Part shown: piece after piece, positions 55,847 through 63,937 of the stretch | Position numbering within the stretch: position 1 is the stretch's first letter | Layout of the letters: each line of letters begins with the position of its first letter | Source of the DNA: an uncultured Kiritimatiellota bacterium | Lineage (GTDB): Bacteria; Verrucomicrobiota; Kiritimatiellia; RFP12; DVOR01 | DNA length: 64,000 bases | Direction: 5' to 3' | NCBI GenBank assembly: GCA_944391055.1 | Contig: CALXSF010000002.1 | Span: 1-64,000, forward strand | Translations under genes and position numbers: made by a program | Notes under the pieces: model-generated | Database searches by the model: none | Told to the model about the DNA's origin: nothing | What the model saw: only the letters and a program-made list of their open reading frames with translations

Positions 55847-57670
55847 ATGGCCAAGCTGACGGCTGACGCGCTGCGCACGATGTACCTGGAGTTCTTCGCC
55901 TCCAAGGGCCATGCCATCATCTCCGGGGCCTCCGTGATCCCCGAGAACGACCCCACGGTGCTCTTCACCACGGCGGGGATGCACCCCTTGGTGCCCTATC
56001 TGCTGGGCGAGCCGCACCCCGCGGGCCGCCGCCTGACCGACGTGCAGAAGTGCGTCCGCACCGGCGACATCGACGCGGTGGGCGACGACGCGCACCTCAC
56101 CTTCTTCGAGATGCTCGGCAACTGGTCGCTCGGCGATTACTTCAAGCAGGAGGCCATCGCCTGGTCCTTCGAGTTCCTCACCACCAAGCTCGGCCTGCGG
56201 CCCGAGGATCTCTACGTCACCGTCTTCCGCGGCGAGGAGGGCATCCCGCGCGACGACGAGGCCATCGCCTGCTGGAAGGCCCAGGGCATCCCCGAGAGCC
56301 ACATCTTCCCCAAGGGCCGCGAGGACAACTGGTGGGGCCCCGCCGGCGTCACCGGCCCCTGCGGCCCCGACACCGAGATGTTCCTGGACACGGGCAAGCC
56401 CGCCTGCGGCCCCGACTGCGCGCCGGGCTGCCATTGCGGCAAGTACATGGAGATCTGGAACGACGTCTTCATGCAGTACAACAAGACCGCCGCGGGCGAC
56501 TACGAGCCGCTGCGGCAGCACAACGTCGACACCGGCATGGGCGTCGAGCGCACCATCTGCATGATCAACGGCTACGGCACCGTCTACGAATCCGAGCTCT
56601 TCCTGCCTTTGCTCGAACGCATCCGCGCGCTCGCCGCCGCCGACCTGCCCGAGGCGAAGCGCACGCGCGCCGAGCGCATCATCGCCGACCATATGCGCAC
56701 CGCCACCATCATCCTCGGCGACCCGAAGGGCGGCGTCAAGCCCGGCAACGTCGGCGCCAACTACGTCCTGCGCCGCCTCATCCGCCGCGCCGTGCGCTAC
56801 GGGATGGATCTGGGCCTGCCCGCCGGCTTCACCCCCGGCCTCGCCGAGATCGTCATCGCCATCTACAAGGGGTTCTATCCCGAGCTTGAGGAAAAGCGCG
56901 AGACCATCCTGTCCGAGCTCGCCGCCGAGGAGACCCGCTTCGCCAAGACGCTCACCCAGGGCCGCCACGAGTTCGAGAAGGTCGCCGCCGTCCTCGCCCA
57001 GCATGGGCAGACGCAGATCTCCGGCAAGACGGCCTTCAAGCTCTACGACACCTACGGCTTCCCCCTCGAGATCACCCAGGAGCTCGCCGCCGAGCGCGGC
57101 CTGACCGTCGACGCCGAGGGCTTCGCCAAGGCCGAGGCCAAGCACCGCGAGGCGTCCAAGCAGGGCGAGGGCGTCTTCAAGGGCGGCCTGGCCGACCATT
57201 CCGAGCAGACGACCCGCCTCCACACCGCCACCCACCTGCTCCACAAGGCGCTCAAGGTCGTCTTGGGCGACCATGTGAACCAGAAGGGCTCCAACATCAC
57301 CGTCGAGCGCCTCCGGTTCGACTTCTCCCATCCCGAGAAGATGACCAAGGAGCAGCTCGAGCGCGTCGAGGACCTCGTCAACGAGCAGATCGCCCGCGCC
57401 CTGCCCGTCACCTGCGAGACCATGCCCATCGAGGCGGCCAAGGCCGCCGGCGCCACCGCGCTCTTCACGGCCAAATACGGCGAGCAGGTCAAGGTCTACA
57501 CCATCGGCGACTTCTCCAAGGAGGTCTGCGGCGGCCCCCACGCCGGCAACACCTCCGAGCTCGTCGCCTTCAAGATCCTCAAGGAGGAAAGCTCCTCCGC
57601 CGGCGTCCGCCGCATCAAGGCCATCATCGGCGAGCCCGCCCTTGAGAAGCGCCGCGCCGCCGGCAAGTGA
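55847..57670 (+). CDS. alaS: Alanyl-tRNA synthetase, short form
   Basis: 607 residues against about 870 in most bacteria. The catalytic domain is complete (LFTTAGMHPLVPYL, DVQKCVRTGDIDAVG, MGVERTICMING), as are the tRNA-recognition helices. The editing domain has its zinc set in HTATHLLHKAL and CGGPHAGNT. The polypeptide stops after the editing domain: the C-Ala domain and its coiled coil are missing, and the stop is followed by a proper terminator. Short alanyl-tRNA synthetases are known in some lineages, so this is probably natural. Confidence 0.93.
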   Translation: MAKLTADALRTMYLEFFASKGHAIISGASVIPENDPTVLFTTAGMHPLVPYLLGEPHPAGRRLTDVQKCVRTGDIDAVGDDAHLTFFEMLGNWSLGDYFKQEAIAWSFEFLTTKLGLRPEDLYVTVFRGEEGIPRDDEAIACWKAQGIPESHIFPKGREDNWWGPAGVTGPCGPDTEMFLDTGKPACGPDCAPGCHCGKYMEIWNDVFMQYNKTAAGDYEPLRQHNVDTGMGVERTICMINGYGTVYESELFLPLLERIRALAAADLPEAKRTRAERIIADHMRTATIILGDPKGGVKPGNVGANYVLRRLIRRAVRYGMDLGLPAGFTPGLAEIVIAIYKGFYPELEEKRETILSELAAEETRFAKTLTQGRHEFEKVAAVLAQHGQTQISGKTAFKLYDTYGFPLEITQELAAERGLTVDAEGFAKAEAKHREASKQGEGVFKGGLADHSEQTTRLHTATHLLHKALKVVLGDHVNQKGSNITVERLRFDFSHPEKMTKEQLERVEDLVNEQIARALPVTCETMPIEAAKAAGATALFTAKYGEQVKVYTIGDFSKEVCGGPHAGNTSELVAFKILKEESSSAGVRRIKAIIGEPALEKRRAAGK

Positions 57671-57691
57671 GCCCGCCGCGCGTCGGCGCGC

Positions 57692-57729
57692 ACAAAAAAG
57701 CCCCCGCCGGAGAACGGCGGGGGCTTTTC
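57692..57729. terminator. Bidirectional Rho-independent terminator
   Basis: 13-bp stem AAAAGCCCCCGCC with a seven-base loop, TTTT on the plus strand and a six-T tract on the minus strand. Shared by alaS and the prenyl synthase gene. Confidence 0.9.
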
Positions 57730-57754
57730 GCGTCTTGGGCCAGGCCTCGGGCGC

Positions 57755-58609
57755 TCAGGCGAGGCGGGTGAGGAGGGATTGGGCGAAGGCGCGGAGGGTC
57801 GGCGCGCCGTCCGGGAGGGCGCCGAGCGCGTCGAGCGCGGCCTGGGTGTGCCGCTCGGCGAGTCGGCGGACTGCGTCGCCGCCAAGGACGCGGATGGCGT
57901 TGAGCCCCTCCTCCCGGGCGGCTTGGTCGGCGTCGAGCAGGTCGTCGACGAACTGGAAGGCGAGCCCGACCTCGCGGCCGTAGGCGGCGAGGGCCTCTTG
58001 GGCGGGCGCGGGGGCGTCGGCGGCGATGGCGCCGAGCTGGCAGGCGGCGCGGATGAGGGCGGCGGTCTTGAGGGTGTAGATGCCGTAGAGCGTGCCTTCG
58101 TCCCACGCCGCGGGGGGCTGTTTGGCGGTGGCGAGGTCGGCGACCTGGCCGTCGACGACCTCGCAGGCGGCTTGGGCGAAGGGGCCGAGCAGGGCGGGGG
58201 CACGGCGGCAGTCGGCAAGGTTGGCAAAGGCCATGGCTTGGAGGCGATCGCCGGCAAGAATGGCCAAATCCTCGCCGAACTTCGCCCAGACGGAGGGTTG
58301 GCCGCGGCGCTCGGCGTCGTTGTCCATCGCGGGGAGGTCGTCGTGGACGAGGGTGTAGCAGTGGAGGAGCTCGATGGCGAGCGCGGCGCGGAGGGCGTCG
58401 GCGCCCTCCCCCGTCCCCCCGCCGCAGGCTTCGGCGCAGAGGAGGGTGAGGCAGGGGCGGACGCGCTTGCCGCCGCCCATGACGGCGTGGGCGAGCGCTT
58501 GGTCGAGGGCCGATGGCTCCCCGGGCGGGGTGAGCGCGGCGCGGAGGGCGGCCTCGATGCGCGCGCGGGTTCGCGCGAGGGCGGCGGCAAGCGTTTCCAC
58601 GGCGGTCAC
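57755..58609 (-). CDS. ispA: Polyprenyl (farnesyl/geranylgeranyl) diphosphate synthase
   Basis: 284 residues. First Asp-rich motif DDLPAMDND (DDx4D, as in short-chain synthases) and second FVDDLLD; GGGKRVRPCL binds isopentenyl diphosphate. It makes C15 or C20 isoprenoids for quinones and undecaprenyl carriers. The GTG start overlaps the leuB stop. Confidence 0.92.
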   Translation of the reverse strand: MTAVETLAAALARTRARIEAALRAALTPPGEPSALDQALAHAVMGGGKRVRPCLTLLCAEACGGGTGEGADALRAALAIELLHCYTLVHDDLPAMDNDAERRGQPSVWAKFGEDLAILAGDRLQAMAFANLADCRRAPALLGPFAQAACEVVDGQVADLATAKQPPAAWDEGTLYGIYTLKTAALIRAACQLGAIAADAPAPAQEALAAYGREVGLAFQFVDDLLDADQAAREEGLNAIRVLGGDAVRRLAERHTQAALDALGALPDGAPTLRAFAQSLLTRLA

Positions 58610-59685
58610 TCCGCGACGGCGGCGGCGATCATGTCGCCGACCTGCTCGGTGGTGAAGCCCATCTCGTTGGCGAGCTGGCTCTTCATCTTGGGGGTGACGG
58701 AGGCGATGGCGCGGGTGATGGCCCGGGAGGCCTCGGCCTCGCCGAGGTGCTCGAGCATCATGGCGCCGGCGCCGATGGCGGCGATGGGGTTGATGGCGTG
58801 CTTGCCGGTCCACATGGGCGCCGTGCCGCCGATGGGCTCGAACATGGAGACGCCGTTGGGGTTGATGTTGCCGCCGGAGCTCACGCCCAGGCCGCCCTGC
58901 GTGATGGCCGCCAGGTCGGTGATGATGTCGCCGAACATGTTCTCGGTGACGATGACGTCGAACATCTCGGGCGAGGCGACCATGTAAAGGGTGGTGGCGT
59001 CGACGTGGAAATACTGCCGCTCCACGTCGGGGTAATCCGCGCCGACCTCCGCGAAGACGCGGTTCCAGAGTTGGTACATGTAGGTGAGCACGTTGGATTT
59101 GCCCACCATCGCCAGCGTGTTCTTCTCGCCGACGCCGCGGGCCTTTTTGCCGTATTTGCGGGCGTATTCGAAGGCATAGCGGCAGCAACGCTCCACCTGT
59201 TCGTAGGTGTAGGCCATGACCTGGGTGGCCATGGCGTCCTTGCTGTCGGGGCGGGAGATGCCGCCCATGCCGGTGTAGAGCCCGCCGGAGTTCTCGCGGA
59301 CGACGCAGTAGTCGATGTCCGCCGGCCCCTTGCCCTTGAGCGGGGTCTCGACGCCCGGGTAGAGGCGGATGGGGCGCAGGTTGATGTACTGATCCAGCTC
59401 GAAGCGCATCCGCAGGAGGATACCTTTCTCCAGGATGCCGGGGGTGACGCGCGGGTCGCCGATGGCGCCGAGGAACATCGCGTCGTGCCCGCGGAACTCC
59501 TCCAGGACGGAGTCGGGCAGGATCTCGCCGGTGGCCAGATAACGGCCCGCGCCGACGTCATAGGTCCGCGCGTCCAGGCGGAACCCGAACTTCCGCTCGG
59601 CGGCGTTGAGGACTTTCATGCCCTCGGCGATGACCTCGGGGCCGGTGCCGTCACCGGGGACGACGGCGATTTTGTAGGACTTCAT
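58606..59685 (-). CDS. leuB: 3-isopropylmalate dehydrogenase family (LeuB-like)
   Basis: 359 residues of the beta-decarboxylating dehydrogenase family: AVVPGDGTGPEVIAEG start, substrate Arg set in RMRFELDQYINLRP, YCVVRENSGGLYTG, a central TENMFGDIITDLAA and GTAPMWTGKHAINPIAA with the NAD site. No other leucine genes are near, so homoisocitrate, tartrate or other malate-type substrates are possible. It overlaps ispA and the CapD-like gene by 4 bases on each side. Confidence 0.88.
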   Translation of the reverse strand: MKSYKIAVVPGDGTGPEVIAEGMKVLNAAERKFGFRLDARTYDVGAGRYLATGEILPDSVLEEFRGHDAMFLGAIGDPRVTPGILEKGILLRMRFELDQYINLRPIRLYPGVETPLKGKGPADIDYCVVRENSGGLYTGMGGISRPDSKDAMATQVMAYTYEQVERCCRYAFEYARKYGKKARGVGEKNTLAMVGKSNVLTYMYQLWNRVFAEVGADYPDVERQYFHVDATTLYMVASPEMFDVIVTENMFGDIITDLAAITQGGLGVSSGGNINPNGVSMFEPIGGTAPMWTGKHAINPIAAIGAGAMMLEHLGEAEASRAITRAIASVTPKMKSQLANEMGFTTEQVGDMIAAAVAE

Positions 59686-61133
59686 GGCGTGGTTCCTTCC
59701 TCGTTGAGTAGGGAGCGCAGATCCCCCACCGTCAGGCGGAGGCCTCGCTGCGAAAGGGTTTGGGCGCGCGTGAGCAGTTTCGCCACCGCCTCCGGCGGCA
59801 ACTGCGGGATGCGCCCGACGAAAATGCGCGCGTGCCCCGTGCGCTCGGCGTGCGCGGCCAAGACGCCCAGCTCCTCGGAGAGCTTCTCCCCGGGGCGGAT
59901 GCCGGTGAAGACGATCGGGATGTCCCGCCCCGGGCGCAGCCCGGAAAGGCGGATCATCGTCTCGGCCAGCGACACGATGGTCATGGGGCGCCCCATGTCC
60001 AGCACGAAGATCTCCCCGCCTTTCGCGAAGGTCGCCGCCTGAAGCACCAACCCGCTGGCCTCCGCGATGGTCATGAAGTAGCGCTCCATCCGCCGGTCGG
60101 TGACGGTGACGGGGCCGCCCTTGGCGATTTGCTCGCGGAAGCGCGGCACCACCGAGCCGGACGACCCCAGCACGTTGCCGAAGCGCACCGCGCAGAACCG
60201 CGTCGCCCCCCCGCCCGCCAGATCGCGCACGAAGATCTCCGCCAGGCGCTTCGAGACCCCCATCGCCGAGATCGGCCGGATGGCCTTGTCCGTGGAGACG
60301 AGGACGAAGGTGCCGACCCCCGCCACGCGGGCCTCCTCGGCCAAGGTGCGCGTGGCGAGGGCGTTGTTGCGGAGCGCCTCGCAGGGGTTGCGCTCCATCA
60401 TCGGGACGTGCTTGTAGGCGGCGGCGTGGAGGAGGAAATCGGGGCGTTCGCGCGACAGAAGGTCGCGCATCAGCTCACGGTCGCCGCAATCCGCCACCAC
60501 GGGGACGAGCGCCTCCTCGGGCCCCCCGTGCTCGGCGAGCGCCGTGTGGATCCGGTAGAGCGCGGCCTCGCTGACGTCCAGCAGGATGAGGCGCCTGGGG
60601 CGGGCGGCCTGGACCTGCCGCGCCAGCTCGGCGCCGATGGAGCCGCCGGCGCCGGTGAGCAGGACGGTCTTGTCGCGGAACCCCTCGCGGACGGCGGGGG
60701 TGCCCACCTCCGTCTCGCCGCGCCCGAGCAGGTCGGCCACCTCGATCGGGCGCAGCTGAAGGCGCCGCACGTAACGCAGGGCCAGCAGCCCCGCCAATTC
60801 GAGCACGCCGGCCATGACGGCCACGCTGGCGGGGGGGCGCAGGGTGATGGCGGCGTCGTCCGTCAGGATCGCGTAGCGCAGGGTCAGCTGGCAGCCCACC
60901 GTGAACGCCGCCGCGCAGGCGAAGCGCGGCAGGTTCCGCAGCGAGATCGTCCGCGGGCTCAGCCGATGGCAGCGGAAGAGCAGCAGCCCCGCCCAGCCCA
61001 ACGCGAAGGCCGGGCCGAACCCGCGCAGCACCGGGCCCCAGCCCCAGGTGGGCGCGGCGAAGTCGAAGCGCAGCAGGAACGCCGCCACGTAGGCGGCGAA
61101 AAGCACGGCGCTGTCGGCGAGGGCCCGGATCAT
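59682..61133 (-). CDS. CapD/FlaA1-like nucleotide-sugar 4,6-dehydratase
   Basis: 483 residues. Four N-terminal membrane helices (first 130 residues) lead directly to a SDR catalytic domain: TGAGGSIGAELARQV, HAAAYKHVPMME, VLVSTDKAIRP, SAMGVSKRLAE and RFGNVLGSSGSV. Most relatives (about 600-650 residues) carry a CoA-binding-like domain between the two parts; it is absent here. It makes keto-deoxy UDP-sugars for surface glycans. ATGA overlap with the CDP-alcohol transferase. Confidence 0.9.
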   Translation of the reverse strand: MIRALADSAVLFAAYVAAFLLRFDFAAPTWGWGPVLRGFGPAFALGWAGLLLFRCHRLSPRTISLRNLPRFACAAAFTVGCQLTLRYAILTDDAAITLRPPASVAVMAGVLELAGLLALRYVRRLQLRPIEVADLLGRGETEVGTPAVREGFRDKTVLLTGAGGSIGAELARQVQAARPRRLILLDVSEAALYRIHTALAEHGGPEEALVPVVADCGDRELMRDLLSRERPDFLLHAAAYKHVPMMERNPCEALRNNALATRTLAEEARVAGVGTFVLVSTDKAIRPISAMGVSKRLAEIFVRDLAGGGATRFCAVRFGNVLGSSGSVVPRFREQIAKGGPVTVTDRRMERYFMTIAEASGLVLQAATFAKGGEIFVLDMGRPMTIVSLAETMIRLSGLRPGRDIPIVFTGIRPGEKLSEELGVLAAHAERTGHARIFVGRIPQLPPEAVAKLLTRAQTLSQRGLRLTVGDLRSLLNEEGTTP

Positions 61134-61801
61134 TTCTCGGAGATGCTCTGGCGGATGTAGGGCAGGTAGTTCCGGGTGTAGACGTAGAGCGACCAGAAGT
61201 TCAGGAAGATGGCGAAGGCCTCGCCCGCGTAAATCGCCCACCGGAACCACGTCATCGAATCCGGCTCGTAGTCATAGAGCATGATGTAAAAATAGATGAA
61301 GGCGCAGAGCGGGAAGGTCATCGCCGTGCGCACCTTGCCGAGCATCGTCGCCGCGCAATTGGCGCCATAGAGCGTGCCCACCGACCGCAGGAAGGTCACC
61401 CACTGGTCGCGCAGCAGATAGAGCACCGTCAGCACCACCATGAAGAGCGCGTGCCAGCGCTCGGGCGCCTTGCCGATCGGCAGCAACCACAGCAGGGTGG
61501 GGAAGACCACCAGGTAGAAGACCTTGTCCATCAACGGGTCGCACATTGCCCCGAACTTCGTCACCACCTTCCATTTCCGCGCCAAGGCCCCGTCGAAAAG
61601 GTCGGTCAGCGCCGAAAGCACCAGGCAGACAAGCGCCGCCCAGGCCCATCCGTCCGAGGGCAGCGCCATCTCCTCCCTCAGATGGAAGCGCTGCACGCCC
61701 CAACCATGGATGAGCGCGAGCACAAGAAAGGCCAGGATGAACGGCACGCGGATGAAGGTGATGCCATTGACCACCAAGAGATGCAGTTGGCGCAGACTCA
61801 T
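61130..61801 (-). CDS. CDP-alcohol phosphatidyltransferase (PgsA-like)
   Basis: 223 residues with about six membrane helices. The family motif D-x2-DG-x2-AR-x8-G-x3-D-x3-D is in DLFDGALARKWKVVTKFGAM followed by CDPLMDK. It joins a CDP-diacylglycerol to an alcohol such as glycerol 3-phosphate; the exact product is not set. It starts 9 bases after trmH. Confidence 0.9.
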   Translation of the reverse strand: MSLRQLHLLVVNGITFIRVPFILAFLVLALIHGWGVQRFHLREEMALPSDGWAWAALVCLVLSALTDLFDGALARKWKVVTKFGAMCDPLMDKVFYLVVFPTLLWLLPIGKAPERWHALFMVVLTVLYLLRDQWVTFLRSVGTLYGANCAATMLGKVRTAMTFPLCAFIYFYIMLYDYEPDSMTWFRWAIYAGEAFAIFLNFWSLYVYTRNYLPYIRQSISEK

Positions 61802-61810
61802 GATTGCTCC

Positions 61811-62581
61811 TCAGCGTTTCCCTGCGGCGCGCTTTTGCCGACGCGCCTCGAAGAGGACGACCGCCCCCGCCATCGCGGCGTTGAGCGAGGCCACCTGCCC
61901 CTCCATCGGGATCAGCCCGATGAAGTCGCACGTCTTGCCGATGAGATTGCCCAACCCCGCGCCCTCGTTGCCCACCACGATGCCGCAGCGCCCCCGGAAA
62001 TCGATGGCGGTGTACGGCTGCGCCCCCTCGGCCAGGTCCAGCCCCGTCAGCCACACGTTGCGCTCCTTCAACCCCTTCATCGCCTGCGCCAGGTTCACCA
62101 CATGGGCGATGCGCAGATGCTCGGAGGCCCCCACCGAGGCCCGCACGACGGCCGGGGTCACCAAAACCCCGCGATCCTCCGGCAGGATGACCCCGCACAC
62201 GCCGCAGGCCTCCGCCGTCCGAAGCAGCGAGCCCAGGTTCTGCGGGTCCTCGAGATGGTCCACGACCAACACGATCGCCTCCGGGTCGGCCTCCGCGGCC
62301 TCGTAGATCTCCTCCACCCCCACATAAGGGTAACCACCCACGCGCACCGCGCAGCACTGATGGTTGATCTGCCCCAAGAGTCTGTCGCACTCCCCCCGCT
62401 GGGCCGCGCGGACGGGCAGGCGGCGCGCCCGCGCGAGGGCGACCATCTCCTCCACCTCGTCCGTCGCCGGGCCCGAAGGCACGATCAGTTCATGGCATTC
62501 CCGACGCCCGGCGCGCAAAGTCTCGAGCACGGGGCGCCGCCCATAGATCCACGCGTCCTTCCGTTTGCCTTTCTTGTCCAT
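61811..62581 (-). CDS. TrmH-family RNA 2'-O-methyltransferase (RlmB-like)
   Basis: 256-residue SPOUT methyltransferase. A short N-terminal substrate-binding domain is followed by the knotted domain: LVVDHLEDPQNLGSLLRTAE (motif 1), GIVVGNEGAGL (motif 2) and PMEGQVASLNAAMAGAVVLFE (motif 3). It probably methylates 23S rRNA as RlmB does. Start MDKKGKR is set by the -10 box ending six bases upstream. Confidence 0.92.
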   Translation of the reverse strand: MDKKGKRKDAWIYGRRPVLETLRAGRRECHELIVPSGPATDEVEEMVALARARRLPVRAAQRGECDRLLGQINHQCCAVRVGGYPYVGVEEIYEAAEADPEAIVLVVDHLEDPQNLGSLLRTAEACGVCGVILPEDRGVLVTPAVVRASVGASEHLRIAHVVNLAQAMKGLKERNVWLTGLDLAEGAQPYTAIDFRGRCGIVVGNEGAGLGNLIGKTCDFIGLIPMEGQVASLNAAMAGAVVLFEARRQKRAAGKR

Positions 62582-62587
62582 GCCACC

Positions 62588-62593
62588 ACTATA
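62588..62593 (-). promoter_or_regulatory. Extended -10 promoter of the TrmH-family gene
   Basis: Minus strand TTGGTATAGT, then six bases, then ATG at 62581: predicted leaderless. Confidence 0.6.
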
Positions 62594-62698
62594 CCAAACG
62601 CCGCGCGCTTCTGCCATGCCCGCGCCGCGATGGCGTTGAGGAGGGCACGTTGTAAGATTAGGCCGTGAAACTTCCCAAGGCGAAAAAGTGTGCGCCAG

Positions 62699-62895
62699 AC
62701 CACCCGAAGGTGGTATCTTAGAGGCACGCAGTGGGAGAGCCGTTGCATTGTGCGACCGCACAATTAGGACGTAGTCCGAAACGTAGGAAATTTCGCAATC
62801 ACGTCCGACTGTGCGCACGCGGCTCCGCGTGCCCTTTTCGGTATCTGATTGCAGGCAATTCCTACGGCCTCACGGGTGATACCGAAAAGGGCTTT
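62699..62895 (+). ncRNA. Candidate structured RNA or leader upstream of PEP-CTERM gene 3
   Basis: The 376-base gap contains no gene but strong structure. Hairpins: ACCACC-CGAA-GGTGGT (62699-62714), ATTGTGC/GCACAAT (near 62747-62764), a long-range GGACGT (62767-62772) with ACGTCC (62800-62805), GCACGCG/CGCGTGC (near 62815-62832), and a perfect 15-bp GCCCTTTTCGGTATC (62831-62845) with GATACCGAAAAGGGC (62878-62892), then TTTCTC. The loop of the last helix carries TTCCTACG (62859-62866), complementary to CGTAGGAA (62782-62789), so a pseudoknot is possible. TGGTATCTT near 62711 may be its promoter, in which case the first hairpin is outside the transcript. I do not recognise the class. Confidence 0.5.
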
Positions 62896-62957
62896 CTCGT
62901 CCCGGGGCCTTCTTCGGTCTCATCGTACGGGGCGGGAAACGGAGAAATCCCAGACAC

Positions 62958-63683
62958 ATGAAACACCTCCTCACCGCGGCCTTCGCCGCATTGGCCCTCG
63001 GCGCCGCCCAAGCCGTCACCGTCAACTGGACGGCAATCAGCCCGGAAAGCGCCACCACCGGCGGCTTCAACTCCACGGACGCGGGCACGAACCGCAGCAC
63101 GCTGGATCTCTCCGGCACGCTGACCTCCGACACGTGGGCGGTCAAGTGCTCGATAACCATCTCCAGCGCGGTCGACGTCAGCGGCTCCTGGCCGGTGCTC
63201 CTCGGCTTCGGCGGGACGGCCAACGCCAACGGCGACCCCCGCTTCTGCATCAACCCCAACTCCGACACGATCGAGTTCTCTGTGCCCAGCGACAGTGGGC
63301 AAGCGGGGACTTACTGGTTCACCACCACCGGCGACACCGCCACGGGGCTGGCCTTCGAGGACGGCACCTACACCTTCGTCATCTCCAAGGAGAGCGCCGA
63401 CACCTACGCGCTCTACATCGCGAAAGGTTCCGAGCCCGCGACGACGCCCTTCCTGACGATTACGAAGACCACGAGCGCCGCCGCCGACTGGACGGACACG
63501 ACGCTCTCCTGGGGCGCCCAGCGCGACAACAACAACAAACTGTCGGACTTCTCGGCCTGGGAGATCGGCGAGTTCGGCTACATTGATGAGAGTTACAGCG
63601 CCGCGCTCCTGCCCGAGCCGACGGCGTTGGCGCTGTTGGCCCTCGGCGCGGCGGGCCTGGCGCTCCGCCGCCGCGTGGCCTGA
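62958..63683 (+). CDS. PEP-CTERM exported protein 3
   Basis: 241 residues. Signal peptide to about residue 20 (GAAQA), mature start VTVNW where the paralogues have ASVDW, a beta-rich LamG-like body, and the PEPTALALLALG tail with Arg-rich end. Third member of the family in this window. It lies 65 bases downstream of the terminal helix of the structured RNA, so that RNA may control it. GGGAAACGGAG lies upstream. Ends before a terminator. Confidence 0.85.
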   Translation: MKHLLTAAFAALALGAAQAVTVNWTAISPESATTGGFNSTDAGTNRSTLDLSGTLTSDTWAVKCSITISSAVDVSGSWPVLLGFGGTANANGDPRFCINPNSDTIEFSVPSDSGQAGTYWFTTTGDTATGLAFEDGTYTFVISKESADTYALYIAKGSEPATTPFLTITKTTSAAADWTDTTLSWGAQRDNNNKLSDFSAWEIGEFGYIDESYSAALLPEPTALALLALGAAGLALRRRVA

Positions 63684-63726
63684 GGGAAGACAATCGCCCA
63701 AGGGAGGGCACCTGCCCGCTCTCCCC

Positions 63727-63755
63727 GCCCCCGGCCCATCGGGCCGGGGGCTTTT
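63727..63755 (+). terminator. Rho-independent terminator after PEP-CTERM gene 3
   Basis: 11-bp stem GCCCCCGGCCC with loop ATC and TTTT. Confidence 0.85.
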
Positions 63756-63866
63756 GCGTTTTTCGGGCACCCCCTTGGGGGCGCAACGAGGGCCTTCTTT
63801 CTTCTTCCTTTCCTTGACCCGTTCTATTGTGCAACATCCCCGCACTGGGGGGCAAAGGGATGGGGC

Positions 63867-63895
63867 TTGACTTTCGGGGGAGCGTTCGGCATAAT
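63867..63895 (+). promoter_or_regulatory. Promoter of the last gene
   Basis: TTGACT, exact 17-base spacer, CATAAT. The leader of about 36 bases includes AAAGGAG before the ATG at 63938. Confidence 0.7.
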
Positions 63896-63937
63896 AGAGT
63901 GGCGTTTCAATAAGGAAACGTAAAGGAGCAAACGAAC

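Noticed and set aside
62699..62895. A known riboswitch (cobalamin, TPP, SAM, c-di-GMP, glmS) or hammerhead ribozyme
   Set aside because: None of the conserved cores could be found by eye; GAAAC occurs but the CUGANGA partner does not.
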